Source of the DNA: Pseudomonas sp. PDM16
Lineage (GTDB): Bacteria > Pseudomonadota > Gammaproteobacteria > Pseudomonadales > Pseudomonadaceae
Direction: 5' to 3'
Assembly (NCBI RefSeq): GCF_014851865.1
Contig: NZ_JACVAM010000005.1
Coordinates: forward strand, 248,001 to 312,000
Length of the DNA: 64,000 bases
The position numbers and the translations under genes are program-made. Positions 50,013 to 58,899 of this stretch are shown here, piece after piece (the first letter of the stretch is position 1; every line of letters begins with the position of its first letter). The notes under the pieces were generated by a model. The model was not told the origin of the DNA. It ran no database searches and worked only from the letters and a program-made list of their open reading frames with translations.

Positions 50013-51407
50013 TCAGACCAGTACGGAGAGGCGCACATCGGCGCCAAGCACGCGCAGTAGACGGCCATCGGTACCGAGGATGGGCACCGACACGGTAAAG
50101 CAGAAGTCGTCTGTGGCCGAGGAGCGATAGACCGGCGTGATATGGCTGCGCAGATTGTCCGCCACGCTGCGGAACCAGGGTCTCTGACTCCAGTCGCGAC
50201 CGCGACAGCTAGAGGCTTCCTGGTGCGGTACGTCCTTGGCGAAGACATTCTCGGAGAGCTGCACACCGTTGGCATCGACCAGATAGAACAATTCGAAGCG
50301 TGAATCTCGCTGCAGCGTCTCGGCCAGCAGGCGTTCGGCGCTTGCCACGTCGCTCGCCAGGCGGGCGTCGGTGGCCAGCTGTTCGACCCCGCTCTGTACC
50401 GAGCGGTGCAGTTCCAGGCGGAAGTCGCCAAGCCCCTCCAGCAGGCGGTCGCCATCCTCGCGCACCGCCTGGCTATGGCGCAGCACCTGGCCGGCCTTGC
50501 CCAGCAGGTCGCCGGCGACCTGGGCGATCTGCTGCACGTCGCCATTGATCGAACGCACGGCCTGGCCGATCTGCTCGGTGCCGGTGGCGATATGGCCGAC
50601 CCGTTCGTCCAGACGGTCCATGGCCTGGCGCGTGCTGTCCAGTCCGTTGCCGACCTGCAGCATGCCGGTGCGGCCATCCTCGACGGCCTGGTGCATGCGC
50701 TCGCCGGCGGAACCGAGCTGGTCCATGCCCTCGCGGAAGCGCTCGATGATCTGCCCGACCTGGCCGGTGGCCTCGGTGGTGTGGCCGGCCAGGCGGCGCA
50801 CCTCCTCGGCGACCACGGCGAAGCCGCGGCCATGTTCTCCTGCACGAGCCGCCTCGATGGCGGCGTTCAGTGCTAGCAGGTTGGTTTGCTGGGAGATGCT
50901 GGCGATCACGCCGATGACCTTGCTGACCTCTTCCAGTTGTGCGGTGAGGTTGCCGATGACCTCGCCCAGCTGTGCCTCGCAGGCACCGATGGCATCCACC
51001 TGGCCAAGTACGGCCTGGCCGCTCTGCTGGCACTGGCGCAGGGTGGCGGCAACCTCGCCGGACAGCCGTGCGACTTCGGCGGCACCGGGCACCAGCTCGG
51101 CGTCCAGGGTGGTGGTGACCTGCTCGCTGGCGCTGGCGATCAGCTCGGAGGATTGCGCCAGGCTCTGCCCGCTGGCCTGGTTGGCGCTGGCAATGCTGGC
51201 CAACTGAGGGGCATGGGCGGCGATGCCGACGGCGGCGCCCAGGCTGGTGCGGATGCGTCGGTGCAGACCGTCGCTGAAGCGGTTGAGACGCCCCATCCAG
51301 GGCTGCTGCTCGGGCAGGCGGGTAGTGAGGTCGTGGCAGCTGAAGAGGGCGGCGAATGCCTCTTCATCCTGCTCGCGTCGCGAGGATTTGCGCAGCAACT
51401 GCAGCAT
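50013..51407 (-). CDS. Soluble methyl-accepting chemotaxis protein with C-terminal sensor
   Basis: The 464-residue product has no membrane segment. The receptor signalling domain is N-terminal (about 70-330), with hairpin tip ISQQTNLLALNAAIEAARAG and GRGFAVVAEEVRRLA (170-207). The sensor is C-terminal (about 345-464), with DWSQRPWFRSV and PVYRSSATDDFCFTVSVPI, a PDC/Cache-like pattern. This is the reverse of usual chemoreceptor order. ATG 51407 follows GGGAG, and a consensus sigma-54 promoter lies 35 bases upstream. The ligand is unknown. Confidence 0.9.
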   Translation of the reverse strand: MLQLLRKSSRREQDEEAFAALFSCHDLTTRLPEQQPWMGRLNRFSDGLHRRIRTSLGAAVGIAAHAPQLASIASANQASGQSLAQSSELIASASEQVTTTLDAELVPGAAEVARLSGEVAATLRQCQQSGQAVLGQVDAIGACEAQLGEVIGNLTAQLEEVSKVIGVIASISQQTNLLALNAAIEAARAGEHGRGFAVVAEEVRRLAGHTTEATGQVGQIIERFREGMDQLGSAGERMHQAVEDGRTGMLQVGNGLDSTRQAMDRLDERVGHIATGTEQIGQAVRSINGDVQQIAQVAGDLLGKAGQVLRHSQAVREDGDRLLEGLGDFRLELHRSVQSGVEQLATDARLASDVASAERLLAETLQRDSRFELFYLVDANGVQLSENVFAKDVPHQEASSCRGRDWSQRPWFRSVADNLRSHITPVYRSSATDDFCFTVSVPILGTDGRLLRVLGADVRLSVLV

Positions 51408-51441
51408 GGGTGCATCTCCCTGATGATCCTGGAGGGAGCGG

Positions 51442-51457
51442 TGCAAGCAGGGTGCCA
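51442..51457 (-). promoter_or_regulatory. sigma-54 promoter of the soluble chemoreceptor gene
   Basis: Read on the minus strand the bases are TGGCACCCTGCTTGCA, a full match to TGGCAC-N5-TTGCW. It ends 34 bases before the chemoreceptor ATG at 51407. It is the best -24/-12 match in the window. Confidence 0.85.
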
Positions 51458-51535
51458 TCATGTTGTGTGCTGCGTGTCACAAGGCCGGCGTCAACGAGGT
51501 GTCTCGAAAGATGCGCCAACTCGGTTCGTTGGGCG

Positions 51536-52399
51536 CTATTGCGGTGCACCCGGCCGATACCAGAGCTCCTGGCGCTGGAAGGGTGTCTGCGGTGGCAGGT
51601 CGGGATTCTCCAGCTCGATCACCGTGCGGCGTTCCAGGCCCGCGCGCTTGATGGTTTCGCCGTGATACTGCTGGAAAAGCTGCTCGTAGCTGCCGTCCGC
51701 GATCATCGCCTCCAGCCCGCGCTCTATCGCGATGGCCAGGTCCGCACGGGCGCGGGAGGTGAAGAAGTAGAAGGCGGAGGGGTAGTGGATGGCGATGTGT
51801 TCGTCGACTTCGAGGGCCAGGCCTTCCTGGTTGGCACGGGCCTGCTCGTTCCACACCACCACCGCCTCGCGGGGGAACAGGTCGAAGCGGCCGGCGTCGA
51901 GCATGCGAAACAGGCTGTCATAGCTCTGGCTGGTGATTACCTGCAGGCCGTTGTGGCGCAGGACTCGGGTGTCGGGCCAGTCGGCGCGCTGGCCAACGCG
52001 CAGGGGCCTCAGGTCGGACAGGGTCTTCACCTTGGCCAGCCAGTTCTTGTCTTCGCGTCTGACCAGCGCGATGCGCCAGCCGATCAGACCCTTGTAGATG
52101 GGGATGCGCACCGGTAGCAGGGTTTCTTCCCGGGCCTTGGTGGTCATGGTCCACATTAGCTGGACCTTGCCGTCGTTCTGCTCCAGCGATTGTTCCGCCC
52201 GACTCTGTGGCATGGGCTTCGGCGTTGGTTGCAGACGGTGATCGCCGCCGCCCTTGGCCAGGGCCCGGCTCAGCAGCTCGACCACATAGGCCTCCGGGTC
52301 GACGCCATTGGAGTGCAGCGGGTAGGTCAGCGTCTCCGCTGCCAGCTGCAGTGAGCAGAGCAGCGCGACGAGGGTAGCGGAGAGACGGGCGATAGGCAT
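51536..52399 (-). CDS. Periplasmic solute-binding protein, SBP_bac_3-like
   Basis: The 287-residue product has a signal peptide (MPIARLSATLVALLCSLQLA) and the two-lobed family 3 solute-binding fold. PIYKGLIGWRIALVRRED, LRPLRVGQRADWPDTRVL and FDLFPREAVVVWNEQ lie in the expected places. No transporter permease or ATPase genes are adjacent, so it may be an orphan binding protein, possibly for signalling rather than import. The ligand is unknown. It is divergent from the amidohydrolase gene. Confidence 0.82.
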   Translation of the reverse strand: MPIARLSATLVALLCSLQLAAETLTYPLHSNGVDPEAYVVELLSRALAKGGGDHRLQPTPKPMPQSRAEQSLEQNDGKVQLMWTMTTKAREETLLPVRIPIYKGLIGWRIALVRREDKNWLAKVKTLSDLRPLRVGQRADWPDTRVLRHNGLQVITSQSYDSLFRMLDAGRFDLFPREAVVVWNEQARANQEGLALEVDEHIAIHYPSAFYFFTSRARADLAIAIERGLEAMIADGSYEQLFQQYHGETIKRAGLERRTVIELENPDLPPQTPFQRQELWYRPGAPQ

Positions 52400-52517
52400 G
52401 CTCAGGGTTCGCGGCGGGTGGTTGACTCATGATGGCCCGTGGCTCGCATCATCGCCAGTGAACGGCAGCGAGGCGGCGGGGGTCTACCCTTGCTCGATAC
52501 CTCAGGGAGTGAAGCCG

Positions 52518-53540
52518 TTGTCCAACCGCCGCCTGTTGCTCGCCACATTTTGCAGCCTGTTTGTCCTGCAAGCTGAAGCCCGCGATTATCGCTACAGCGA
52601 TGCCCACCTGCACTACGTCGACTTCTTCCAGGAAAGCGAGGGCATGACGCCACTGCTGGAGGCCATGGCCGCCGGCAATATCGACCACGTGATGATCAGC
52701 GGCATTCCGGTGGCCAAGAAGTGGCACGAGGACGAGCCCAAGCGGCCGCGTTACTACGCTGGCGATGACGCCGGGGCCTACTGGTACAGCGCCACCGACG
52801 TGCTGGTGGCCGCTGCGGTGAAGCGTTTGCCGGCGGAGCAGCGTGAGCGCTTCCATCCCTTCCTCAGCGGTTTCAATCCTGCCGACAAGAACGCCGATGC
52901 GCATATCCGCCGCATGCTGGAGCTGGACCCCGGGCTCTGGCAGGGCATCGGCGAGGTCTTCACCCGTCACGACGATCTCACCGCGCTGACCTATGGCGAC
53001 ACGCCGCGTGCCAACAACGAGGCGCTCGCACGGGTTTTCCACCTGGCCGCCGAATACGATCTGCCGGTACTGCTGCACAGCAACATCACCTCCAAGCGCG
53101 AGCGCAACCCGCTGTATCTGCAGGAGATCGAGGAACCGCTGCGCAACCACCCGCACGTGCGTTTCATCTGGGCACACGCGGGGACCAGCATGGAGATCCA
53201 CCGCCATCAGGAAAAGCTGGATTTCCTGATCGGCACGCTGGAACGGATGCTGGAGGAGTATCCGAACCTCTACATCGACCTGTCCTGGACAGTGTTGCGC
53301 CCCTACCTGCTGGATGCCGATGGCAAGCCGGACGAGCGCTGGCTGCAGCTGGTGAGCAGCTATCCTGCACGTTTCATGCTCGGCTCGGATGTGGTCGGCC
53401 GCTTCGATGGGCTGGGTGGCTACTTGGAAGACTTCAAGCCATTCCTCGATGCCTTGCCGGAAGACGTGGCACGCAAGGTGGCACGGGACAACTTCCTTTC
53501 GGTGCTGCCGCGTAAGCGGCAGGCTCAACTGCGCGACTGA
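52518..53540 (+). CDS. Secreted amidohydrolase (Amidohydro_2 type)
   Basis: The 340-residue product has a signal peptide (SNRRLLLATFCSLFVLQAEA) and a TIM-barrel hydrolase core with metal ligands in YSDAHLHYVDF, LPVLLHSNIT, FIWAHAGTSMEIHRHQ and FMLGSDVVGRFDGLG. There is no ATG near the signal peptide. TTG 52518 has AGGGAG eight bases upstream; GTG 52509 (MKPLSNRR) is the alternative but overlaps that site. The substrate is unknown; the family includes decarboxylases and lactonases. Confidence 0.8.
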   Translation: MSNRRLLLATFCSLFVLQAEARDYRYSDAHLHYVDFFQESEGMTPLLEAMAAGNIDHVMISGIPVAKKWHEDEPKRPRYYAGDDAGAYWYSATDVLVAAAVKRLPAEQRERFHPFLSGFNPADKNADAHIRRMLELDPGLWQGIGEVFTRHDDLTALTYGDTPRANNEALARVFHLAAEYDLPVLLHSNITSKRERNPLYLQEIEEPLRNHPHVRFIWAHAGTSMEIHRHQEKLDFLIGTLERMLEEYPNLYIDLSWTVLRPYLLDADGKPDERWLQLVSSYPARFMLGSDVVGRFDGLGGYLEDFKPFLDALPEDVARKVARDNFLSVLPRKRQAQLRD

Positions 53541-53602
53541 CTGTCATCAGTCTGTAACCGTCGCGTCATAGCCTCGCGCCAACTTTCCACAAGGAGCGCG
53601 AG

Positions 53603-54067
53603 ATGAAACTGTTCAGCCTGTCCGCCGTGGCCCTGGCCCTGGTCTCCAACCTGGCCATGGCCGAGGTGCGTGTCGAGGGGGCCATCGAGTACGGTGTGTT
53701 CACCAGCGCTCCGATCAAAGACCCGCAGCCGGGCGAGCGTGTACTGACCCGCGCCAACCAGCCTATCGAGCAGACCGACGTGGTGCCCGCTCGCCTGGGG
53801 ACCAAGTTCGGTATTCGTTATCGGCTGGTGGGCAAGACGGAGAGTGAGCAGCCGCTCACCTTGCTGTATCTGACCCCCGGCCTGGTAGGGCCGGACGGCA
53901 AGCGCCAGGACAAGATCGAACTGCAGCAGAAGTTGCTGGTGGATGCACCGCAGGACGTGATGGCATTCGAGTTCACCGAGCACCACGAAGCGGTGCCCGG
54001 TGAGTGGCATCTGATGGTCTTCCAAGGTGATCGCAAGCTGGCGGAGCAGCGTTTCACCGTTCGCTGA
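53603..54067 (+). CDS. Exported DUF3859 protein
   Basis: The 154-residue product has a signal peptide (MKLFSLSAVALALVSNLAMA) and a beta-rich body with RVEGAIEYGVFTS, LGTKFGIRYRLVG and a C-terminal GEWHLMVFQGDRKLAEQRFTV. This is the DUF3859 pattern. ATG 53603 follows AAGGAGCG. Function unknown. It is convergent with the esterase gene. Confidence 0.82.
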   Translation: MKLFSLSAVALALVSNLAMAEVRVEGAIEYGVFTSAPIKDPQPGERVLTRANQPIEQTDVVPARLGTKFGIRYRLVGKTESEQPLTLLYLTPGLVGPDGKRQDKIELQQKLLVDAPQDVMAFEFTEHHEAVPGEWHLMVFQGDRKLAEQRFTVR

Positions 54068-54130
54068 GCATGCCATGCAGTCGCCCGACCGCATGACATG
54101 ATCGAGATGAAGCAGCGAGCTTTCTGTCGC

Positions 54131-54154
54131 GAATCACCAGGTTCGTGGTGATTC
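54131..54154. terminator. Bidirectional hairpin between DUF3859 and esterase genes
   Basis: GAATCACCA (54131-54139) and TGGTGATTC (54146-54154) form nine perfect pairs with a six-base loop between convergent genes. The esterase stop codon is inside the stem. No T run is present on either strand, so this is a structural candidate only. Confidence 0.4.
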
Positions 54155-55315
54155 ACCAGTCGAGGTGCTGCTGGTCGCCAGGCCTTGTCGGGTGGCGGCC
54201 TGGGCGATGAGTGCCGTCAGCGCCCCGGACAGTTCCAGCAGCATTTCCTGGGCGACGAAGCCGATACCCGTAGCATTGATGATGCCGTGGGTGTGCGCGG
54301 AAAAACGCCGCAGTGTGACCTGCACGCCTGCTTCCTGGAGGCGGTGGGCGTAAGCCTCGCCTTCATCGCGCAACGGATCGAACCCTGATACCGCGACATA
54401 GGCTGGGCACAACCCGTCCAGGCTCTTGGCAAGCAGGGGGGAGGCCCTCGGGTCGAGCGCCTCCTCGGGGGTGTGGAGGTAGTGCTGCTTGTACCAGTCC
54501 ATCTGGGCCTCCGTGAGGAAGTAGCCCTGGCGGAACAGCTGGTAGGACGCATGCTTGCGGGACAGGTCCGTGACAGGCTGCAGCAGCATCTGGAAGGCTG
54601 GCACGGGCAACTGAGGGTCGCTTCGGGCACGTTTCGCAGTGATCTGGCTCAGCACCGCCGAGATATTGCCCCCTGCGCTTTCGCCTGCGACGGCGACCAG
54701 GCGTGGATCGCAGCCGAACTCCTGGGCGTGATCCACGGCATAGTCGAAGGCGGCCAGCGAGTCTTCCAGGCCCGCCGGGAACTTGTGCTCGGGCGCGAGC
54801 CGGTAGTCGACGGACAGGAAGGAGCAGCCGGTTCTGTTGGCCAGGTAGCGGATCACCGAGTCGGCCGAGTCCAGGCCACCCAGTACCCAGCCGCCTCCAT
54901 GGAAATACACCACCAGCGCGCCTTCTGCGCGAGCGCGATCCGGCTGATAGAAGCGTGCCGGTATGGCGCCGTTGGGGCCGTCGATGGTCAGGTCGTCCAC
55001 TCGTTCCAGCGCTTCCGGCTTGCCGAAGATCCAGGCTTCCCGACGTATCTCCTCGCGGCCCTCGGCCACCGGGCGCGTCTCGAAAGTGTCCGCGATCAGG
55101 CGGTTCAGGATTCGCAGGCCCAGCTGGGCTGTGGGGTGCAGGGTTTGCCCGTCGACGCGTATCGGGCGGCCGCCCAACCAGCGTTGTAGCCCTGGGGGCA
55201 GTGCCCCGAGGCCACGGAATACTCGCCTGGCAAGGCGGTCTGCAAAGAGAGGTTGTTCATCACGCATCGTGATCGCTCTGTCTTGTTCGAAGGAAGGTTC
55301 AGCAGTGGGGCTCAT
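54134..55315 (-). CDS. Alpha/beta hydrolase, HSL-type esterase/lipase
   Basis: The 393-residue product belongs to the hormone-sensitive-lipase family. The oxyanion motif HGGGW, the nucleophile elbow GESAGG, Asp in SGFDPLRDE and His in HTHGIIN complete the catalytic set. ATG 55315 overlaps the DUF1329 stop as ATGA; ATG 55267 (MRDEQPLFADRL) is a possible internal start. A long N-terminal region (1-125) precedes the hydrolase core. Likely acts on a hydrophobic ester handled by the neighbouring outer-membrane genes. Confidence 0.9.
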   Translation of the reverse strand: MSPTAEPSFEQDRAITMRDEQPLFADRLARRVFRGLGALPPGLQRWLGGRPIRVDGQTLHPTAQLGLRILNRLIADTFETRPVAEGREEIRREAWIFGKPEALERVDDLTIDGPNGAIPARFYQPDRARAEGALVVYFHGGGWVLGGLDSADSVIRYLANRTGCSFLSVDYRLAPEHKFPAGLEDSLAAFDYAVDHAQEFGCDPRLVAVAGESAGGNISAVLSQITAKRARSDPQLPVPAFQMLLQPVTDLSRKHASYQLFRQGYFLTEAQMDWYKQHYLHTPEEALDPRASPLLAKSLDGLCPAYVAVSGFDPLRDEGEAYAHRLQEAGVQVTLRRFSAHTHGIINATGIGFVAQEMLLELSGALTALIAQAATRQGLATSSTSTGESPRTW

Positions 55316-56694
55316 CGGGTTCCACGGCGCTGCAGGGCAGCGGGCTTGAACAGGTCGTCGGAGGGGATTGGCTGGCTGAAGTCGATGGTGGCCTTCTCCT
55401 CGTTCTCCAGCTTGTGCACGACGTAGCGGCGCGCCTGCAGGTCGTGGAAGGCGTCCAGTGACGACCAGATGGTAGGCAGGTCGTAGAAGTTGCTCAGGTA
55501 GCCGATGGAGACGCGCCACAGCTCGCCACGACCGTCGTAGCGATCCGCCAGCGCGATCTGCCAGCTGTCCTCGTCGATGTAGAAGGTGCGCTTGGAATAG
55601 ATGTGGCGAGCCGAGCTCTTGAGGGTCCCTTCGACTACCCAGACGCGATGCAGCTCGAAGCGGGTGTGTTCTGGATTGAGGTGCCCTGGCTGGATCAACT
55701 CCGCGTAGCGAAGCTTGGGGCTGGATATCTGATAGTTGTTGTACGGGATGTAGATTTCCCGCTTGCCGAGCAGTTTCCAGTCGTAGCGGTCGGGCGAGCC
55801 GTTGAACATGTCCCGGTCGTCGACCGTCAGCAGGGCATCCGAGCCGGAGTCGGGAGTATCGTGCGATAGCGTGGGCGCGCGTCTGACACGTCGCATGCCG
55901 GGGACATAGCCCCAGGCCATCCTCGGTTCCGCCACCTGGTCCAGGGTTTCGTAGAGCAGTGACGCCTGGCCGGCGATGCGTGCCGGGCTCAGTGCCGCGC
56001 CAAAGTAGTAGAACATGATGTTTTTCAGCCCGGAGTAGCTGCCGCCGGGGATGTAGTATTTGAAGAGCACCTGCTGGTCGTGTCGGGACAAGGCATAGGT
56101 GCCGTTGGCCTGCACCGTGGCCTCGGCCACTACCCGTTTCAGGTGGGTACCGCGATAGCGGGCGATATGGTTCCAGACTGCTTCCACACCGTTGGCGGGC
56201 ATGGGGAAGGGGATTCCTCCGTAGGCGTCGGCGAAGCCGTTGCCCTCGTTCAGCAGGCGAGCGCTGGTAGCGTTCCTGCGGATGTTGTCATAGACCCACT
56301 GGGGCGCTGCTGCAGTGCGGCGGGTCTGATAGACCGGGTAGTTCAGTGTGGCGGGGTACGCCTGCAACAGTGCAATCTGACCCGGAGTCAGTCGTTCCCG
56401 ATACTGCTCGAGGTTCTGTGCCGTGATGGTGAACAGCGGTTTGTCGTCGGGGAAGGGGTCGGGATAATGCCGGCCTGGCGTGAATCCAGCCGGAGGCTGG
56501 GTCAGGCCGCCATCCCAGGATGGAATGCTGCCGTCGGCGTTGCCGGCCTTTTCAGCGCCCAGGGGAGTCAGGTCGACACCCAGGCGTGCGGCCTGCTGCT
56601 CGGTGGCCGCGGCGCTCACGGCGGAGCATGCGAGCGTCAAAAGGGTGGCGAGTGCGAGCAGACCGCGTCTACCCGCCGTGGTTGGAGTGCGCAT
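55312..56694 (-). CDS. DUF1329 outer-membrane lipoprotein-sorting-like protein
   Basis: The 460-residue product has an N-terminal signal (about 1-28) and the DUF1329 fold related to LolB-type lipid-binding proteins, with SIPSWDGGLTQPPAGF, MFYYFGAALSPARIAGQ and VWVVEGTLKSSARHIYSKR. It lies between the DUF1302 gene (32-base gap) and the esterase (four-base overlap). Such pairs are common in Pseudomonas near hydrophobic-compound catabolism. Function unproven. Confidence 0.88.
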   Translation of the reverse strand: MRTPTTAGRRGLLALATLLTLACSAVSAAATEQQAARLGVDLTPLGAEKAGNADGSIPSWDGGLTQPPAGFTPGRHYPDPFPDDKPLFTITAQNLEQYRERLTPGQIALLQAYPATLNYPVYQTRRTAAAPQWVYDNIRRNATSARLLNEGNGFADAYGGIPFPMPANGVEAVWNHIARYRGTHLKRVVAEATVQANGTYALSRHDQQVLFKYYIPGGSYSGLKNIMFYYFGAALSPARIAGQASLLYETLDQVAEPRMAWGYVPGMRRVRRAPTLSHDTPDSGSDALLTVDDRDMFNGSPDRYDWKLLGKREIYIPYNNYQISSPKLRYAELIQPGHLNPEHTRFELHRVWVVEGTLKSSARHIYSKRTFYIDEDSWQIALADRYDGRGELWRVSIGYLSNFYDLPTIWSSLDAFHDLQARRYVVHKLENEEKATIDFSQPIPSDDLFKPAALQRRGTR

Positions 56695-56726
56695 AACAGG
56701 CCTCGTTTCGAATTGTTGTCGTAGGG

Positions 56727-58649
56727 TCAGAAGGCGTACTGGATATCGATGCTGACGTGATCGCGGTCGCGGATGAGGTTGCTCTGCCCGGCGCCATAGA
56801 AGCTGGTGTACTGCACGCCGGCCTCCAGGCTGTTCAGATAGTCCGCGCGCAAGCCCACGCTGTAGGCCTTGCGTCCTTCCATGAAGCTGCCAGTCAGGTG
56901 CGAGTTGCCCTTGAAGTCATGGCTATGGACGAGGAATGGCGTGAGGTTTACGCCGGCGTAAACGTCGCTCCATGTGCCCTGTAGGCGCAGGGTGTAGCCG
57001 TAGGACTCGCGGTCGATGGGGTTGTCGGCGCGGTCCGGGGTGCCGGCGAACTTTCTCTCGACGGCGAACGAGCCGTATCCCACATAGGTCAGGTCGCTGC
57101 CGTGCAATTGTTCGGTGGCGATCTCGCCTATGCCGATCAATGAATCGAAGCCGAGCGCCGGACCGAAGTTGTAGAGGGTGCCCAGAGAGATGTTGATCGC
57201 TTCCACGCGCTGATAGTTATCGGCACGGCCGCTCCGGCACAGCCGGGTGCCGGCGATGAGGCCGCATGCCTGGTCGTCGGGGAGCGAGCGGTCGTACAGG
57301 TTCGACACCCCGGTAACGCCCTGGGAGATAAGGTCGGCGACGATATCGTTGGTCGCACTTACCGCAATCGGCAGGTTGGGCCGGTAGGCGATCTCGCCGA
57401 AAACCGAGGCGTCGCTGATGGTGGTATTGAAGCTGGCGCCGAACATGCGCACATCTTCGACATATGCCCGGCGAACCACCGCGTTCTGCGCCAGGTCCAG
57501 CGTGGCCAGCGCCTGTGCCGCTTCGGCTCCGAGCATCGCCTGCAGGGGGGACAGGTCCATGCCGTGATAGCCGTTGAAGTCGGTCGACTGCACTGGCTCC
57601 TTGGTGTGGTAGTTGACGAAGTAGAAGCCAAAGTCCGTGAAGTTCAGTGACTCGGCGATGTAGTGCAGGCTCACGCCGAACTGCCCGCCGTTGCGCGCCT
57701 GCTCATCGGAGCCCACGCTGGCGACCTTGAAGATTCCGTTGCTGGCGTCCAGATAGCGGCTGGCATCACGCGGGCCGAGCCCCAGCCCGGTTCCCGGCAA
57801 GCCGGCGAGGAGTTGGTAGCCGGCAATGGCTGGAGCCAGTTCCGGCACCTGGGCATAGGCGCTGTTGCCGCCGGGACCGAACAGGTCGGTGGTGGAGTAG
57901 TAGGTGCCGACCGGGTCGATGGCGGTTTCCTTCCATCGGAACTGGTAGTACGCATCGATGCTGATGCTGTCGCTCAGGCCCAGATTGAAGCTCAGGGCCT
58001 CCACGGGCACGACGACCTCTTTGATCTGCGCGCCCGGAAGCCGGTATTTCGGTGCGTCGATAGGGTTGGAAATGCCGACACCGCGATAGAACAGCGCTTC
58101 GCCCCAGTTGAAGACCTGCTTGCCGGCGCGGATCGAGATGGGGCGGTCGAGGATGTCCCAGGAGCCATACAGGTAGGCGTCGAGAATCTGCGCCTTGCGA
58201 CCGGACGTGTGTCGGGCCTCATGGGTGAAGCTGTTGTCCTTCGGGCTGTTCTGGCTGGGCTCGCTGACTGCCTGGTTGTGGTGGTAGTCGCTGCGCTTGT
58301 CCATGATCTGGGTGTCGTAGAACGCCGTGCCGCGCACGAAGGCCCCGTAGTGCTGGTACTTCATTTCGAGCTCGGAGGTGAGCTTGAACACCTCCGACGC
58401 CAGCCCGGTATCGAAATTTCGATTGCCATCATTCTGGTTGATGGCGTCGTTGTTCCTCGCCTGACCCTGCACCCGCCAGAGCTGGCCGTAGGAGAGGGTG
58501 CTGTCGAGGGTGCCGGTGATCTCTCCGTCGGCGAGGCTGAAATCCAGCGCATGAGCGACAGAGGCCCCCGCGAGTATCGGCCCGAGCATGACCAGCGGCA
58601 GGCAGCACGCTGGTGGTCGGGGAAGGGGAAGGCGGAATGCGTGTTTCAT
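56727..58649 (-). CDS. DUF1302 outer-membrane protein
   Basis: The 640-residue product has a signal peptide (about 1-35, ending AHA) and a beta-rich body ending in DRDHVSIDIQYAF, with a C-terminal Phe as in outer-membrane barrels. DUF1302 proteins are predicted porin-like channels, always paired with DUF1329. It is the first gene of the three-gene minus-strand unit, divergent from the TetR gene. Confidence 0.9.
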   Translation of the reverse strand: MKHAFRLPLPRPPACCLPLVMLGPILAGASVAHALDFSLADGEITGTLDSTLSYGQLWRVQGQARNNDAINQNDGNRNFDTGLASEVFKLTSELEMKYQHYGAFVRGTAFYDTQIMDKRSDYHHNQAVSEPSQNSPKDNSFTHEARHTSGRKAQILDAYLYGSWDILDRPISIRAGKQVFNWGEALFYRGVGISNPIDAPKYRLPGAQIKEVVVPVEALSFNLGLSDSISIDAYYQFRWKETAIDPVGTYYSTTDLFGPGGNSAYAQVPELAPAIAGYQLLAGLPGTGLGLGPRDASRYLDASNGIFKVASVGSDEQARNGGQFGVSLHYIAESLNFTDFGFYFVNYHTKEPVQSTDFNGYHGMDLSPLQAMLGAEAAQALATLDLAQNAVVRRAYVEDVRMFGASFNTTISDASVFGEIAYRPNLPIAVSATNDIVADLISQGVTGVSNLYDRSLPDDQACGLIAGTRLCRSGRADNYQRVEAINISLGTLYNFGPALGFDSLIGIGEIATEQLHGSDLTYVGYGSFAVERKFAGTPDRADNPIDRESYGYTLRLQGTWSDVYAGVNLTPFLVHSHDFKGNSHLTGSFMEGRKAYSVGLRADYLNSLEAGVQYTSFYGAGQSNLIRDRDHVSIDIQYAF

Positions 58650-58746
58650 GCTGGCTGTTCCTCAGGTTGCTTTTGTTTTTCTATCCTGGCGCCGCGTCGA
58701 CAGAGAGCTGTTGCAAACTGCTAATGTGATGAGGCTTGTAGTCAAA

Positions 58747-58773
58747 ATTATGGGTCAAGAGAACGCTCGTCAA
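58747..58773 (-). promoter_or_regulatory. Candidate sigma-70 promoter of DUF1302 operon
   Basis: On the minus strand TTGACG (58773-58768) and CATAAT (58752-58747) are 15 bases apart. The -35 and -10 each match five of six bases; the spacer is shorter than ideal. It lies about 100 bases before the DUF1302 start. Confidence 0.4.
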
Positions 58774-58785
58774 GTATTTTGACGA
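58767..58785. promoter_or_regulatory. Palindrome in the divergent DUF1302/TetR promoter region
   Basis: TCGTCAAGTATTTTGACGA has perfect seven-base arms around five bases. This size suits a TetR-type operator. Its arms are also near-consensus -35 hexamers (TTGACG) facing outward, so a repressor here would block both promoters. Two more GTCAA words lie at 58741 and 58755. Confidence 0.55.
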
Positions 58786-58806
58786 CAAATGAAGTCAGTT
58801 TATTTT
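58779..58806 (+). promoter_or_regulatory. Candidate sigma-70 promoter of the TetR gene
   Basis: TTGACG at 58779-58784 and TATTTT at 58801-58806 with 16 bases between, about 94 bases before the gene. The region is markedly AT-rich compared with the rest of the window. Confidence 0.35.
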
Positions 58807-58899
58807 AATGGGGATATTTGGTTTAACTGCTTTTATCAGGTTTTTTATGGGCTTATAGGTTTGTTATGATGTTGAATGTCCTCAGATTTGGAGATCGTG

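Noticed and set aside
52483..52499. GG-N10-GC pattern before the amidohydrolase gene
   Set aside because: Only the dinucleotides match; the rest of the -24 element does not resemble TGGCAC.
53535..53552. GACTGA/TCAGTC inverted repeat at the end of the amidohydrolase gene
   Set aside because: Short and followed by no T run; could be chance.
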